Origin: Sphingobium sp. D43FB
GTDB lineage: Bacteria > Pseudomonadota > Alphaproteobacteria > Sphingomonadales > Sphingomonadaceae
NCBI RefSeq assembly: GCF_002312805.1
Contig: NZ_NMUA01000004.1
Span: forward strand, 141,985-205,984
Direction of reading: 5' to 3'
Length of the DNA stretch: 64,000 nucleotides
The notes beneath the pieces were generated by a model. That model had not been told where the DNA came from. It made no database searches and saw only the letters and a program-made list of their open reading frames with translations. The position numbers and the translations under genes are program-made. Shown in pieces: positions 18,328-25,350 of this stretch (position 1 is the stretch's first letter; every line of letters starts with the position of its first letter).

Positions 18328-19572
18328 CTACACAAAGAGTTCGAGCTGGCTGGCAGGCGGCGTCATGCGCGCCCGCAGATCGGCCCGGTCGATCAGCGCA
18401 ACGGGGCGCCAATCCGCCGCCACCAGAAAGGGCCGCAGCTTCTTGATAGAGGTCGTCATTCGCGCAACATCGTCGAGCCGCAGGCGGCGATGACGGCGGC
18501 TGGCGAGGATGCGATCGACCGCCTTGACGCCCAAGCCGGGCACCCGCAGCAGCGCCTCGCGCGGGGCGCGATTGACGTCGACCGGAAAGATGGCGCGATG
18601 GTTGAGCGCCCAGGCGAGCTTGGGATCGATGTCGAGCGGCAGGTGGCCGGTTTCCGCGTCAGTCGCCGCCGCCACTTCGCTCGCGTCATAGCCATAGAAA
18701 CGCATCATCCAGTCGGACTGGTAGAGCCGATGTTCGCGCATCAACGGCGGGCGCTTGAGCGGCAGCACGGCGCTGGGCGAGGGGATGGGGGAGAAAGCGC
18801 TGTAATAGACGCGGCGCAACCGGTGGCGGTCATAGAGGCTGCTCGCCCGCGTGATGATCGCCCGGTCGTCGGCGGCGTCCGCGCCGACGATCATCTGGGT
18901 GGACTGGCCCGCAGGCGCAAAGCGCGGCGCATGGCGATATTTGCGCCGCGCGTCGCCGCTATCCTCCATCTCGGTCCGCATCTGGCCCATCGCCCCTTCG
19001 ATCCGGGTGCCGTCTTTCTCCGGCGCCAACCGCTTGAGGCCGCTTTCGGTCGGCAGTTCGACATTGATCGACAGCCGGTCGGCATGCAGCCCCGCCTGCC
19101 GCATTAGGCCGGGATCGGCATCGGGGATGGTCTTCAAATGGATATAGCCGCGAAAATCATGATCCTCGCGCAGCGACCGGGCCACCTCGACCATCTGTTC
19201 CATCGTATAGTCGGACGATCGGATGATGCCGGAGGAGAGGAACAGCCCCTCGATATAATTGCGGCGGTAGAAGCTGAGCGTCAGGTCCACCACTTCCTTG
19301 GCGGTGAAGCGCGCGCGGCGCACGTCGCTCGACTTGCGGTTGATGCAATAATGACAGTCGAAGATGCAGCTGTTGGTCAGCAAGATCTTGAGCAGCGAGA
19401 TGCAGCGGCCATCGGGCGCATAAGCATGGCAAATGCCCATGCCCTCGGTCGAGCCGATGCCCTTGCCGCCGCGCGAATCCCGCTTCGACGTGCCCGACGA
19501 CGCGCAGGAGGCGTCATATTTGGCGGCATCGGCCAGGATTTCGAGCTTCTGACGAGTGGACATCTGAACCAT
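18328..19572 (-). CDS. putative DNA modification/repair radical SAM protein
   Basis: 414 residues. The radical SAM cluster motif is CX3CX2C, with Cys69, Cys73 and Cys76 in CIFDCHYC. The C-terminal part holds a helix-hairpin-helix-like DNA-binding segment, LRVPGLGVKAVDRILASRRH. This architecture is that of the TIGR03916-type family, which co-occurs with DUF4130/TIGR03915 proteins; here the partner is fused to UdgX three genes downstream. The chemistry is unknown; a role in DNA repair or base modification is a family-level proposal. ATG codons at 19572 and 19563 are both possible; homologues usually begin at the second (STRQKLEILADAAKYD). A LexA-type box sits immediately upstream. Confidence 0.85.
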   Translation of the reverse strand: MVQMSTRQKLEILADAAKYDASCASSGTSKRDSRGGKGIGSTEGMGICHAYAPDGRCISLLKILLTNSCIFDCHYCINRKSSDVRRARFTAKEVVDLTLSFYRRNYIEGLFLSSGIIRSSDYTMEQMVEVARSLREDHDFRGYIHLKTIPDADPGLMRQAGLHADRLSINVELPTESGLKRLAPEKDGTRIEGAMGQMRTEMEDSGDARRKYRHAPRFAPAGQSTQMIVGADAADDRAIITRASSLYDRHRLRRVYYSAFSPIPSPSAVLPLKRPPLMREHRLYQSDWMMRFYGYDASEVAAATDAETGHLPLDIDPKLAWALNHRAIFPVDVNRAPREALLRVPGLGVKAVDRILASRRHRRLRLDDVARMTTSIKKLRPFLVAADWRPVALIDRADLRARMTPPASQLELFV

Positions 19573-19575
19573 AGC

Positions 19576-19590
19576 GTTCGTGCTATGTTC
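19576..19590. promoter_or_regulatory. LexA (SOS) box upstream of the radical SAM gene
   Basis: GTTC at 19576-19579 and GTTC at 19587-19590 are separated by exactly 7 bp, the direct-repeat operator (GTTC-N7-GTTC) bound by alphaproteobacterial LexA. It ends 4 bp before the upstream ATG (19572) or 13 bp before the likelier one (19563), a position where bound repressor would block transcription. The call rests on pattern and placement. Confidence 0.65.
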
Positions 19591-19630
19591 TTTCTAGCAA
19601 CAAGTCCAGCGTTTCAAATGCTTATGCCCT

Positions 19631-20029
19631 TTAGACCAGACCGAGCTTCGCCAGTTCGTGCAGCAGGGCAGGGGGCATGGCGTCGCGGGCATCTACCTCG
19701 CCATCGGCCAGGTCCGGCGGCGCGTCCTTGTCCTCCAGATAGCGCCAGCCCTGATGCGCGCGCTTGGGCGCGGCGCGCACCGGGATCAGCCGGGGTTCGA
19801 GCCGAACCCAGTGGCGGCCTTGCCCCGTTTCCTCGAACCCCAGGATCGGGCTGCGGCCGACGATCATATGGGCGTGAATCCAGTAAAGCGATCCGTCCGC
19901 CATTTCCTCGACCCGCTTGGGCAGATAGCGGGTGGTGATCCGCGCTTCGCCGGGCTGGCTTTCCAGCCAGGCGCGCAGGGTGGCGGGGCTTTCGCTGCGA
20001 AAAGCGATCTTGGTGATGTGCAGCGGCAT
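19631..20029 (-). CDS. DUF1489 family protein
   Basis: 132 residues, the usual length for DUF1489. The recognisable core is ITTRYLPKRVEEM followed by DGSLYWIHAHMIVGRSPILGFEE, and the protein ends with a run of basic and acidic residues. No signal peptide or membrane segment is present, so it is cytoplasmic. The function is unknown; the family is restricted mainly to alphaproteobacteria and is conserved, suggesting a housekeeping role. It lies 31 bp after the end of mgtE on the same strand. Confidence 0.75.
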   Translation of the reverse strand: MPLHITKIAFRSESPATLRAWLESQPGEARITTRYLPKRVEEMADGSLYWIHAHMIVGRSPILGFEETGQGRHWVRLEPRLIPVRAAPKRAHQGWRYLEDKDAPPDLADGEVDARDAMPPALLHELAKLGLV

Positions 20030-20060
20030 GGGCGCGATTTGGGGACGGACCAGCGCGGCT

Positions 20061-21494
20061 TCAACGCAGGAAGAGCGTGGCCAGCCCCAGGAAGGTGAAA
20101 AAGCCGAGCGAATCCGTCATCATCGTCACGAATACGGCAGAAGAGACCGCCGGATCGACATTATTGCGTTCCAGCGTGACCGGCACCAAAACCCCGGCCA
20201 GCCCCGCGACCATATTGTTGGTCAGGATCGCCGCGCCGAACACCAGCGACAGGTCGAGCCGCCCATAAATCACATAGGAGCCGATCGCGATCAGCGTGCC
20301 GAGCGTGGCGCCATTGGTCGCAGCGATGCGGAATTCGCGGCCGATCATCCGCGCGGTGTTGGAACTGGTGAGCTGGTTGGTGGCAAGCGCACGCACGACC
20401 ACGGCGAGCGTCTGCGTCCCCGCATTGCCGCCCATGCCCGACACGATGCCCATCAGCGCGGCGAGCATGGCGAACCGCTCGATCGTTCCTTCGAACAGGC
20501 CGACGACCGACGCGGCCAGCATCGCCGTGCCAAGGTTCACGACCAGCCAGATCAGGCGCGCGCGCACCGTCATCAGGATCGGTTCGTTGATGTCGCCTTC
20601 GCCTGCGCCCGACAGGCGCAAAATATCCTCGCCCGCTTCCTCGGCAATGATGTGGACGACGTCGTCGACCGTGACCATACCGACCAGCCGCCCGCTCGAA
20701 TCAACGACGGCGGCGGAGATGAGCGCATATTTCTGGAAGCGCAGCGCGACTTCCTCCTGGTCCATGTCGACCGGGATCAGCGTCTGCTCGCGCTTCATCA
20801 GGTCGGCCATCGCGACCGAACGGGGGCAGGTGAGAATCCAGCTTAGCTGGCAATAGCCGACCGGCCGGTGCATCGCATCGACGACGTAGATTTCCCAGAA
20901 ATCGGCGGTCAGGTCGCCATGATCGCGCAGATAGTCGATCACCTGGCCGACCGTCATATGTTCGGGCACCGCGACCAGATCGCGCTGCATCAGGCGCCCG
21001 GCGGATTCCTCCGGGTAGGACAGCGCGCTTTCGATCGCCGCGCGATCTTCGGGGTCGAGGGCATCGAGGACGGCCTGCTGGTCGGCATCGTCCATATCCT
21101 CGATCATCGCGACGGCATCGTCGGTGTCGAGTTCGGCCGCGAATCCCGCCACCTGTTCCGGCGCCAGGTCGCCGATCAGGTCGTCGCGAACATAGTCGTT
21201 GAGTTCGGACAGCACTTCCGCGCCGACCAGATCGCCAAGCGCCGCCGCCACCGCGCCACGCCGGTCGGCGGGCGTGAGTTCGAGCAGATCGGCAATGTCG
21301 GCAGGGTGCAGCGGCGAAACAAGATCGCGCGCCCGCTCGGCATCGCCATCCTCCACCGCGTCCAGCACGGCGTTCACATATTCGGGTCTCAGCCGGTCAT
21401 CCTCGTCATGACGGGATTCGGCCTGATCGATCGCGCTCGCGTCGATCAGCTCTTCATCGGGCCGGGCATTGGCCTTGTCGCCGCGATCGCTCAT
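20061..21494 (-). CDS. mgtE: magnesium transporter MgtE
   Basis: 477 residues with the MgtE layout: an N-terminal superhelical MgtE-N domain with repeated acidic helices (DLLELTPADRRGAV, SYPEESAGRLMQRD), two CBS domains around residues 160-280 (VGQVIDYL and the later GMVTVDDVVHII), and a C-terminal five-helix membrane domain including GMGGNAGTQTLAVVVRALA, the conserved pore motif. MgtE is a dimeric Mg2+ channel gated by Mg2+ binding to the cytosolic domains. The ATG at 21494 gives the expected start. The Mg2+-binding acidic residues of the N domain are abundant, as in authentic MgtE. Confidence 0.93.
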   Translation of the reverse strand: MSDRGDKANARPDEELIDASAIDQAESRHDEDDRLRPEYVNAVLDAVEDGDAERARDLVSPLHPADIADLLELTPADRRGAVAAALGDLVGAEVLSELNDYVRDDLIGDLAPEQVAGFAAELDTDDAVAMIEDMDDADQQAVLDALDPEDRAAIESALSYPEESAGRLMQRDLVAVPEHMTVGQVIDYLRDHGDLTADFWEIYVVDAMHRPVGYCQLSWILTCPRSVAMADLMKREQTLIPVDMDQEEVALRFQKYALISAAVVDSSGRLVGMVTVDDVVHIIAEEAGEDILRLSGAGEGDINEPILMTVRARLIWLVVNLGTAMLAASVVGLFEGTIERFAMLAALMGIVSGMGGNAGTQTLAVVVRALATNQLTSSNTARMIGREFRIAATNGATLGTLIAIGSYVIYGRLDLSLVFGAAILTNNMVAGLAGVLVPVTLERNNVDPAVSSAVFVTMMTDSLGFFTFLGLATLFLR

Positions 21495-21662
21495 GGCGCG
21501 CGCTACTGTCCGGTTCCTGTAACATGGGGGTGCTTTCGCCTATGCTCGGCCTAATTGCAATGGGGCGGCGGCAATGAACGGCTCAACCACAACAATCTTC
21601 CATCCCCTTTGATAGCCTCTATATGGGGGCCACTACCCCTTCCCCGGCAAGAGAGGATCATC

Positions 21663-22115
21663 ATGGCCGAAGAAACACTTACCCTCGCCCTCGACAGTGG
21701 CGGCGACGTCGTCATCAAGCTGCGCCCTGACCTGGCCCCCGGCCATGTCGAGCGCATCACCACGCTCGCCAAGGACGGCTTTTACGACGGCGTCGTGTTC
21801 CACCGCGTCATCGCGGGTTTCATGGCGCAGGGCGGCGATCCGACCGGCACCGGCATGGGCGGGTCCAAGCTGCCCGACATCAAGGCTGAGTTCAGCCGCC
21901 AGCCGCACGTCCGCGGCGTCTGCTCGATGGCGCGCTCGTCCAACCCGAACAGCGCCAACAGCCAGTTCTTCATCTGCTTCGACGATGCGACCTTCCTCGA
22001 CGGCCAATATACCGTCTGGGGCGAAGTGACGTCGGGCATGGAACATGTCGACGCCCTGCCCAAGGGCGAGCCGCCGCGCACGCCGGGCAAGATCGTCACG
22101 GCGACCGTCGCCTGA
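21663..22115 (+). CDS. cyclophilin-type peptidyl-prolyl cis-trans isomerase
   Basis: 150 residues, without a signal peptide, so cytoplasmic (PpiB-like). The cyclophilin core is intact: FYDGVVFHRVIAGFMAQGGD with the catalytic Arg, then SMARSSNPNSANSQFFI, and FLDGQYTVWGEV. It accelerates proline isomerisation during protein folding. The start at 21663 is preceded by GAGAGGA. It ends just before a bidirectional hairpin shared with the convergent lipoprotein gene. Confidence 0.93.
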   Translation: MAEETLTLALDSGGDVVIKLRPDLAPGHVERITTLAKDGFYDGVVFHRVIAGFMAQGGDPTGTGMGGSKLPDIKAEFSRQPHVRGVCSMARSSNPNSANSQFFICFDDATFLDGQYTVWGEVTSGMEHVDALPKGEPPRTPGKIVTATVA

Positions 22116-22129
22116 TCTGACCATCACCG

Positions 22130-22188
22130 TCCGCTTCGGGAAGTCGAACCGCCTGCCTTGCGGCGGCGTTCGCCCTTCTCGAAGCGGA
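22130..22188. terminator. inverted repeat between convergent genes, possible bidirectional terminator
   Basis: TCCGCTTCGGGAAG at 22130-22143 is complementary, with one mismatch, to CTTCTCGAAGCGGA at 22175-22188. An inner CCGCC/GGCGG stem is also present. It fills the short gap between the cyclophilin gene and the convergent lipoprotein gene. T-runs are weak, so the terminator role is inferred from position. Confidence 0.45.
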
Positions 22189-22194
22189 TGGCGC

Positions 22195-22869
22195 TTATTT
22201 CTTGCTCTTGCCCGCCATGCCGTCGGTCATGGAGATGGCTTCCATCGCATTGCTGGCATCGGCCGCCTGGATGGGCGGCGCATAGGCACCGATCCTTTCG
22301 ATATGCCAGCGCCGTTGTTCGGCGGTCGATCCGGGCACGTCGTTGACGCGGTGCAAGGTCACTTGGCGCAAGGCGTAGAAGGGTTTGCCGTTCGCGGCGA
22401 TCCGGCCATAAAGCTGGACTGGCACGATGACATAGAGCGAGCCCGCCGCGCCTTCCGGCTCGGATGGCGCGCCGACATTGGCGTGGATTTCACTGAAACC
22501 CCGGAAACGCGCCGCGAAATGCGCGTCATCCTGCGTCCCGATTTGGCCGCGCGGATTCCACAGCGCCTGCGCATCTTCGAACCGCTTTTCCTCCAGCAGG
22601 CCATAATAGCCCTGCACGACCTGCGCCGCGCCCTGTGCGCTGTCGGGATCGATCGATCCTTCGGCCAGCGGGGCCGGGTCGATCGGCAGGCCGCCCGGCG
22701 TGCCGGGCGCTGGCGGATCGAGCGGTTCCATCACCGCCATCGCCTCGGCCCGGAAGCTGTTTTCCACCTGGGCCACATTCGCGCCATTGGCGAGATTGTC
22801 GATCGCGCTTTCCTCCCGCCCGTCGCAGGCGGCGACGAGCAGGAGGGGTGTCAGTAAGAGTGCCTTCAT
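22195..22869 (-). CDS. putative lipoprotein, function unknown
   Basis: About 224 residues from the ATG at 22869. The N-terminus is a lipoprotein signal (KALLLTPLLLVAAC, with a lipobox Cys near residue 15). The mature protein has a Pro-rich spacer, then a globular part with FEDAQALWNPRGQIG and YGRIAANGKPFYALRQVTLHRV. It is likely anchored in the outer or inner membrane facing the periplasm. No family is recognised. Its upstream neighbour ends at 22881; an alternative ATG at 22881 would overlap that stop codon as TGATG, so the two genes may be translationally coupled. Confidence 0.6.
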   Translation of the reverse strand: MKALLLTPLLLVAACDGREESAIDNLANGANVAQVENSFRAEAMAVMEPLDPPAPGTPGGLPIDPAPLAEGSIDPDSAQGAAQVVQGYYGLLEEKRFEDAQALWNPRGQIGTQDDAHFAARFRGFSEIHANVGAPSEPEGAAGSLYVIVPVQLYGRIAANGKPFYALRQVTLHRVNDVPGSTAEQRRWHIERIGAYAPPIQAADASNAMEAISMTDGMAGKSKK

Positions 22870-22880
22870 CTGTCCCCGCA

Positions 22881-23564
22881 TCAGTCTGGGCGTGTCCGCA
22901 TGGCTGGGCCACGGCTGTTGGTGCGCGCCGGTCGATCGGCGCGGATACTGGGGGCGGGGCGATTGCCAACGCTGCGCTGCGGCCGGGGCTGGCTCGCCTG
23001 CGGACGATCCGGCCGGGCCTGCGGTGTCGGGCGCACGGCATTATTGCCCTGCCAGCGACCCCGGCCACGGTCACCCTCTACCCCCGGCTGCGGTCGAGGA
23101 CGGGTATAGCGACCATCGCCTGGCCGACCATCATTGCCGCGTCCACGCCATTCGCCCCGTCCATCGCCGCGCCCGTCATTATCGCGCCCGCGCCAATCGG
23201 GCCGCCCGTCGGGTCGTCCGTCGCGATCCCGGTCACGCCAGCGATTGTCGCCGCGGTCCGCGCGGCGGCCTTCCCAATAGCGGCGCTGGCCATCATTCCA
23301 GCGGTGACGACGTCCGCCCCGGTCGTAGACATAATAGCCGTTACCGGGATAATAATAATTATTGTACCAGCCGCCAAAGGCGCCCGGCTGATAATAGCCT
23401 GCGGGACCATAATAGCCGTCGCCATAATAGCCACCACCGCCATAATAGCCCGTGCCGACGTTTACGCCGCCATAGCCATAGCCGTCATCATAGGCGCAGC
23501 CCCCCAATGCCAGCGCGCCAATCAGGCCCATCGTAGCCAGTAACCGATGTCGGATGCCCGTCAT
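22881..23564 (-). CDS. low-complexity Gly/Tyr- and Arg/Asp-rich lipoprotein
   Basis: 227 residues. A lipoprotein signal ends in LALGGCAYDD. The mature chain starts with a Gly/Tyr-rich stretch of about 60 residues (many YGGG, GYYG repeats), then an Arg/Asp/Gly-rich stretch made of RDRDGRPDGRPD-like units, and ends with a Pro/Arg-rich tail. Such composition suggests an intrinsically disordered, surface-exposed or envelope-associated protein; no enzyme motif is present. The start is at 23564 because AGGAGAAAGGCG lies directly before it. An upstream frame (to 23579) lacks this. Confidence 0.55.
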   Translation of the reverse strand: MTGIRHRLLATMGLIGALALGGCAYDDGYGYGGVNVGTGYYGGGGYYGDGYYGPAGYYQPGAFGGWYNNYYYPGNGYYVYDRGGRRHRWNDGQRRYWEGRRADRGDNRWRDRDRDGRPDGRPDWRGRDNDGRGDGRGEWRGRGNDGRPGDGRYTRPRPQPGVEGDRGRGRWQGNNAVRPTPQARPDRPQASQPRPQRSVGNRPAPSIRADRPARTNSRGPAMRTRPD

Positions 23565-23652
23565 CGCCTTTCTCCTCATCTTTATCTGTCACTGACGTAA
23601 CGCGGGCCGGTTGAATTGGTTGTGAATGAAAATGGGGTGCGCCGTCCAGCGT

Positions 23653-23671
23653 TTATCTGCCGTTCAGATAA
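23653..23671. promoter_or_regulatory. short perfect palindrome in the 23,565-23,878 intergenic region
   Basis: TTATCTG (23653-23659) and CAGATAA (23665-23671) are perfectly complementary around a 5-nt spacer. It lies in the roughly 310-bp gap that separates the divergent lipoprotein and barrel-protein genes. Further TTTATCTG occurs at about 23580. The rest of this gap is AT-richer with several T-runs but shows no convincing gene. It could be an operator; no regulator can be named. Confidence 0.3.
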
Positions 23672-23878
23672 GGGGTGTTTCGTTCATCTGGGCGACAGAA
23701 ACCGTGTTTTTTCCGTCACATAAATGTCATTCGTCCGGTTTTTATCGTTCGTTCAGGAAACCTTCGGGCGGGTCTGGTCATTTTGTGTCGTGTCTGGTGC
23801 AGCAGCTTGGAGCGCTCGCGCCGACCCGGCGGGTCCACACCGCTGCTTATCCTCAACAATAGAAAAAGGGTTACCCCC

Positions 23879-24433
23879 ATGAAGACACTGCTTTTCACAG
23901 CGGCTGCCGCTGCGTCCTTCATTCCCGCCGTCGCGATGGCGCAGGACGATGGCAGTTCTACCCGTCGCCTCGAACCTTATGTCGGCGTGATGGGCGGCGT
24001 GCATAATTTCGACAGCGAAACCGGCAAGGAAGGCATTCCGCCCGTGGGCTATAAGGGCCGCATGGTCGAAGGCGTCGCTGGCGTGAACTATAATGTCGCA
24101 GGGCCGATCGTTCTCGGCGTTGAAGGCGGCGCGTCCAAGGGCGTGTCGGGCGACATCGACTGGGAATATAATGCCGCGGGCCGTGTCGGTGTGAAGGCTG
24201 GCAAGGACAGCCTGATCTTCGGCAAGGTCGGTTACAAGTGGGTCAATTTCGACGCGCTCGGCCCCGATAGCCAGGATTTCCATGGCACCACCTATGGCGC
24301 TGGCGTCGAACTTTCGCCCGCCGACATGGGCAGCTCGGCCATGAGCAGCAACATCCGTTTCCGGGTGCAGGCTGACACGATGGGCAATTTCCGTTCGATC
24401 CGCCCGATGGCTGGTGTCGTCGCGAAGTTCTGA
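23879..24433 (+). CDS. outer-membrane beta-barrel (porin/opacity-like) protein
   Basis: 184 residues. The signal peptide covers about 1-22 (KTLLFTAAAAASFIPAVAMA). The mature protein is built of alternating polar/hydrophobic strands rich in Gly and aromatic residues (YVGVMGGVHNF, GVEGGASKGV, GKVGYKWVNF) and ends in the C-terminal Phe (VVAKF) expected of proteins inserted by the BAM complex. Its size fits an 8-stranded barrel of the OmpX/Opa-like group. The function is unknown. The ATG at 23879 is preceded by AAAAAGGG. The long leader (about 240 nt to the nearest promoter-like region) suggests post-transcriptional control. Confidence 0.75.
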   Translation: MKTLLFTAAAAASFIPAVAMAQDDGSSTRRLEPYVGVMGGVHNFDSETGKEGIPPVGYKGRMVEGVAGVNYNVAGPIVLGVEGGASKGVSGDIDWEYNAAGRVGVKAGKDSLIFGKVGYKWVNFDALGPDSQDFHGTTYGAGVELSPADMGSSAMSSNIRFRVQADTMGNFRSIRPMAGVVAKF

Positions 24434-24455
24434 TCTAATTCCAAACTAAAGGTTC

Positions 24456-24478
24456 GGGCGGGCCATAACGGCTCGCCC
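24456..24478 (+). terminator. hairpin after the barrel-protein gene
   Basis: GGGCGGGCC (24456-24464) pairs over 9 bp, with one G-U, to GGCTCGCCC (24470-24478) around ATAAC, 23 bp after the stop. No T-run follows, so termination would need Rho or be inefficient. Confidence 0.4.
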
Positions 24479-24557
24479 CCACCAGCCAATCCTTGCCGCG
24501 GCAAGGACTGGGGGTCCGGGGCGGTGCATTGGACTGCCACCGTCCCGGATTCTCCAC

Positions 24558-25295
24558 TTAATAGACGCCGATCATCTTGGCCCCCGCCACGATCAGGACC
24601 AGCGCCAAGGCGCGCACGATCATGGTCGATGGAAGGCGGATGCCCAATGTCGTGCCGACCAGCGCACCCGCCAGCGCGGCCCCGGCAAAGAGCGGCAGCG
24701 TCTCTGGAAGCTGTTGCAGCGACGCCAGATTGCCGAGCAGCCCGGAAATCGAATTGACGAGGATGAACACCGCCGCGATTCCCGATGCGGCGCGCGGTGT
24801 TGCCCACCCCAGGAACAGCAGCAGCGGCGAGAGGAAAATCCCGCCGCCCGTGCCCGTCAGGCCCGACAACAGACCGATCCCCGCCCCGGCCGCGATCGCC
24901 ACGATAATGGGCGGATCTTTGACATCGTCCGCCGTGCCGAGCGGCTTTGGCCACAACAGGCGCGCAGCCGACAGCCATAAGACCACGCCCACCAGCGGAC
25001 GATAGAAATGCGTGGGCAGGATGATACCCCCGCCGATGAAGGCCATGGGGATGGCCCCGATCAAAAAGGGCCAGAGCGTGCGCCAGCGGAACAGCCCGGC
25101 ATGAACGAAGCGGGCAGAGGTGAAGGTCGCGACGATGACGTTGAGAACCAGCGCCGTGGGACGCATCACCTGCGCGGGCAGGCCGAACAACGCCATCAAT
25201 GCGATATAGGCAGACGCCCCGGCATGACCGACGCTGGAATAGAGCGCCGCGCCAAAGAAGATACAGGCGGCAAGGGCATAGGTGGCGTCAATCAT
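24558..25295 (-). CDS. TSUP (TauE/SafE) family permease
   Basis: 245 residues with about 8 hydrophobic helices. The two halves carry the family's glycine-rich repeats: YSSVGHAGASAYIALMALFG in the first and GLLSGLTGTGGGIFLSPLLL in the second. TSUP permeases export or take up sulfite, sulfoacetate and related organosulfur anions across the inner membrane. There is no sulfur-metabolism gene beside it, so the substrate is open. The ATG at 25295 is the only reasonable start. Confidence 0.85.
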   Translation of the reverse strand: MIDATYALAACIFFGAALYSSVGHAGASAYIALMALFGLPAQVMRPTALVLNVIVATFTSARFVHAGLFRWRTLWPFLIGAIPMAFIGGGIILPTHFYRPLVGVVLWLSAARLLWPKPLGTADDVKDPPIIVAIAAGAGIGLLSGLTGTGGGIFLSPLLLFLGWATPRAASGIAAVFILVNSISGLLGNLASLQQLPETLPLFAGAALAGALVGTTLGIRLPSTMIVRALALVLIVAGAKMIGVY

Positions 25296-25350
25296 GACAG
25301 GGGCGCTCGCACTCCGGTCCCGCCCCTGTCAATCCCGCCCAACGGCAAAC

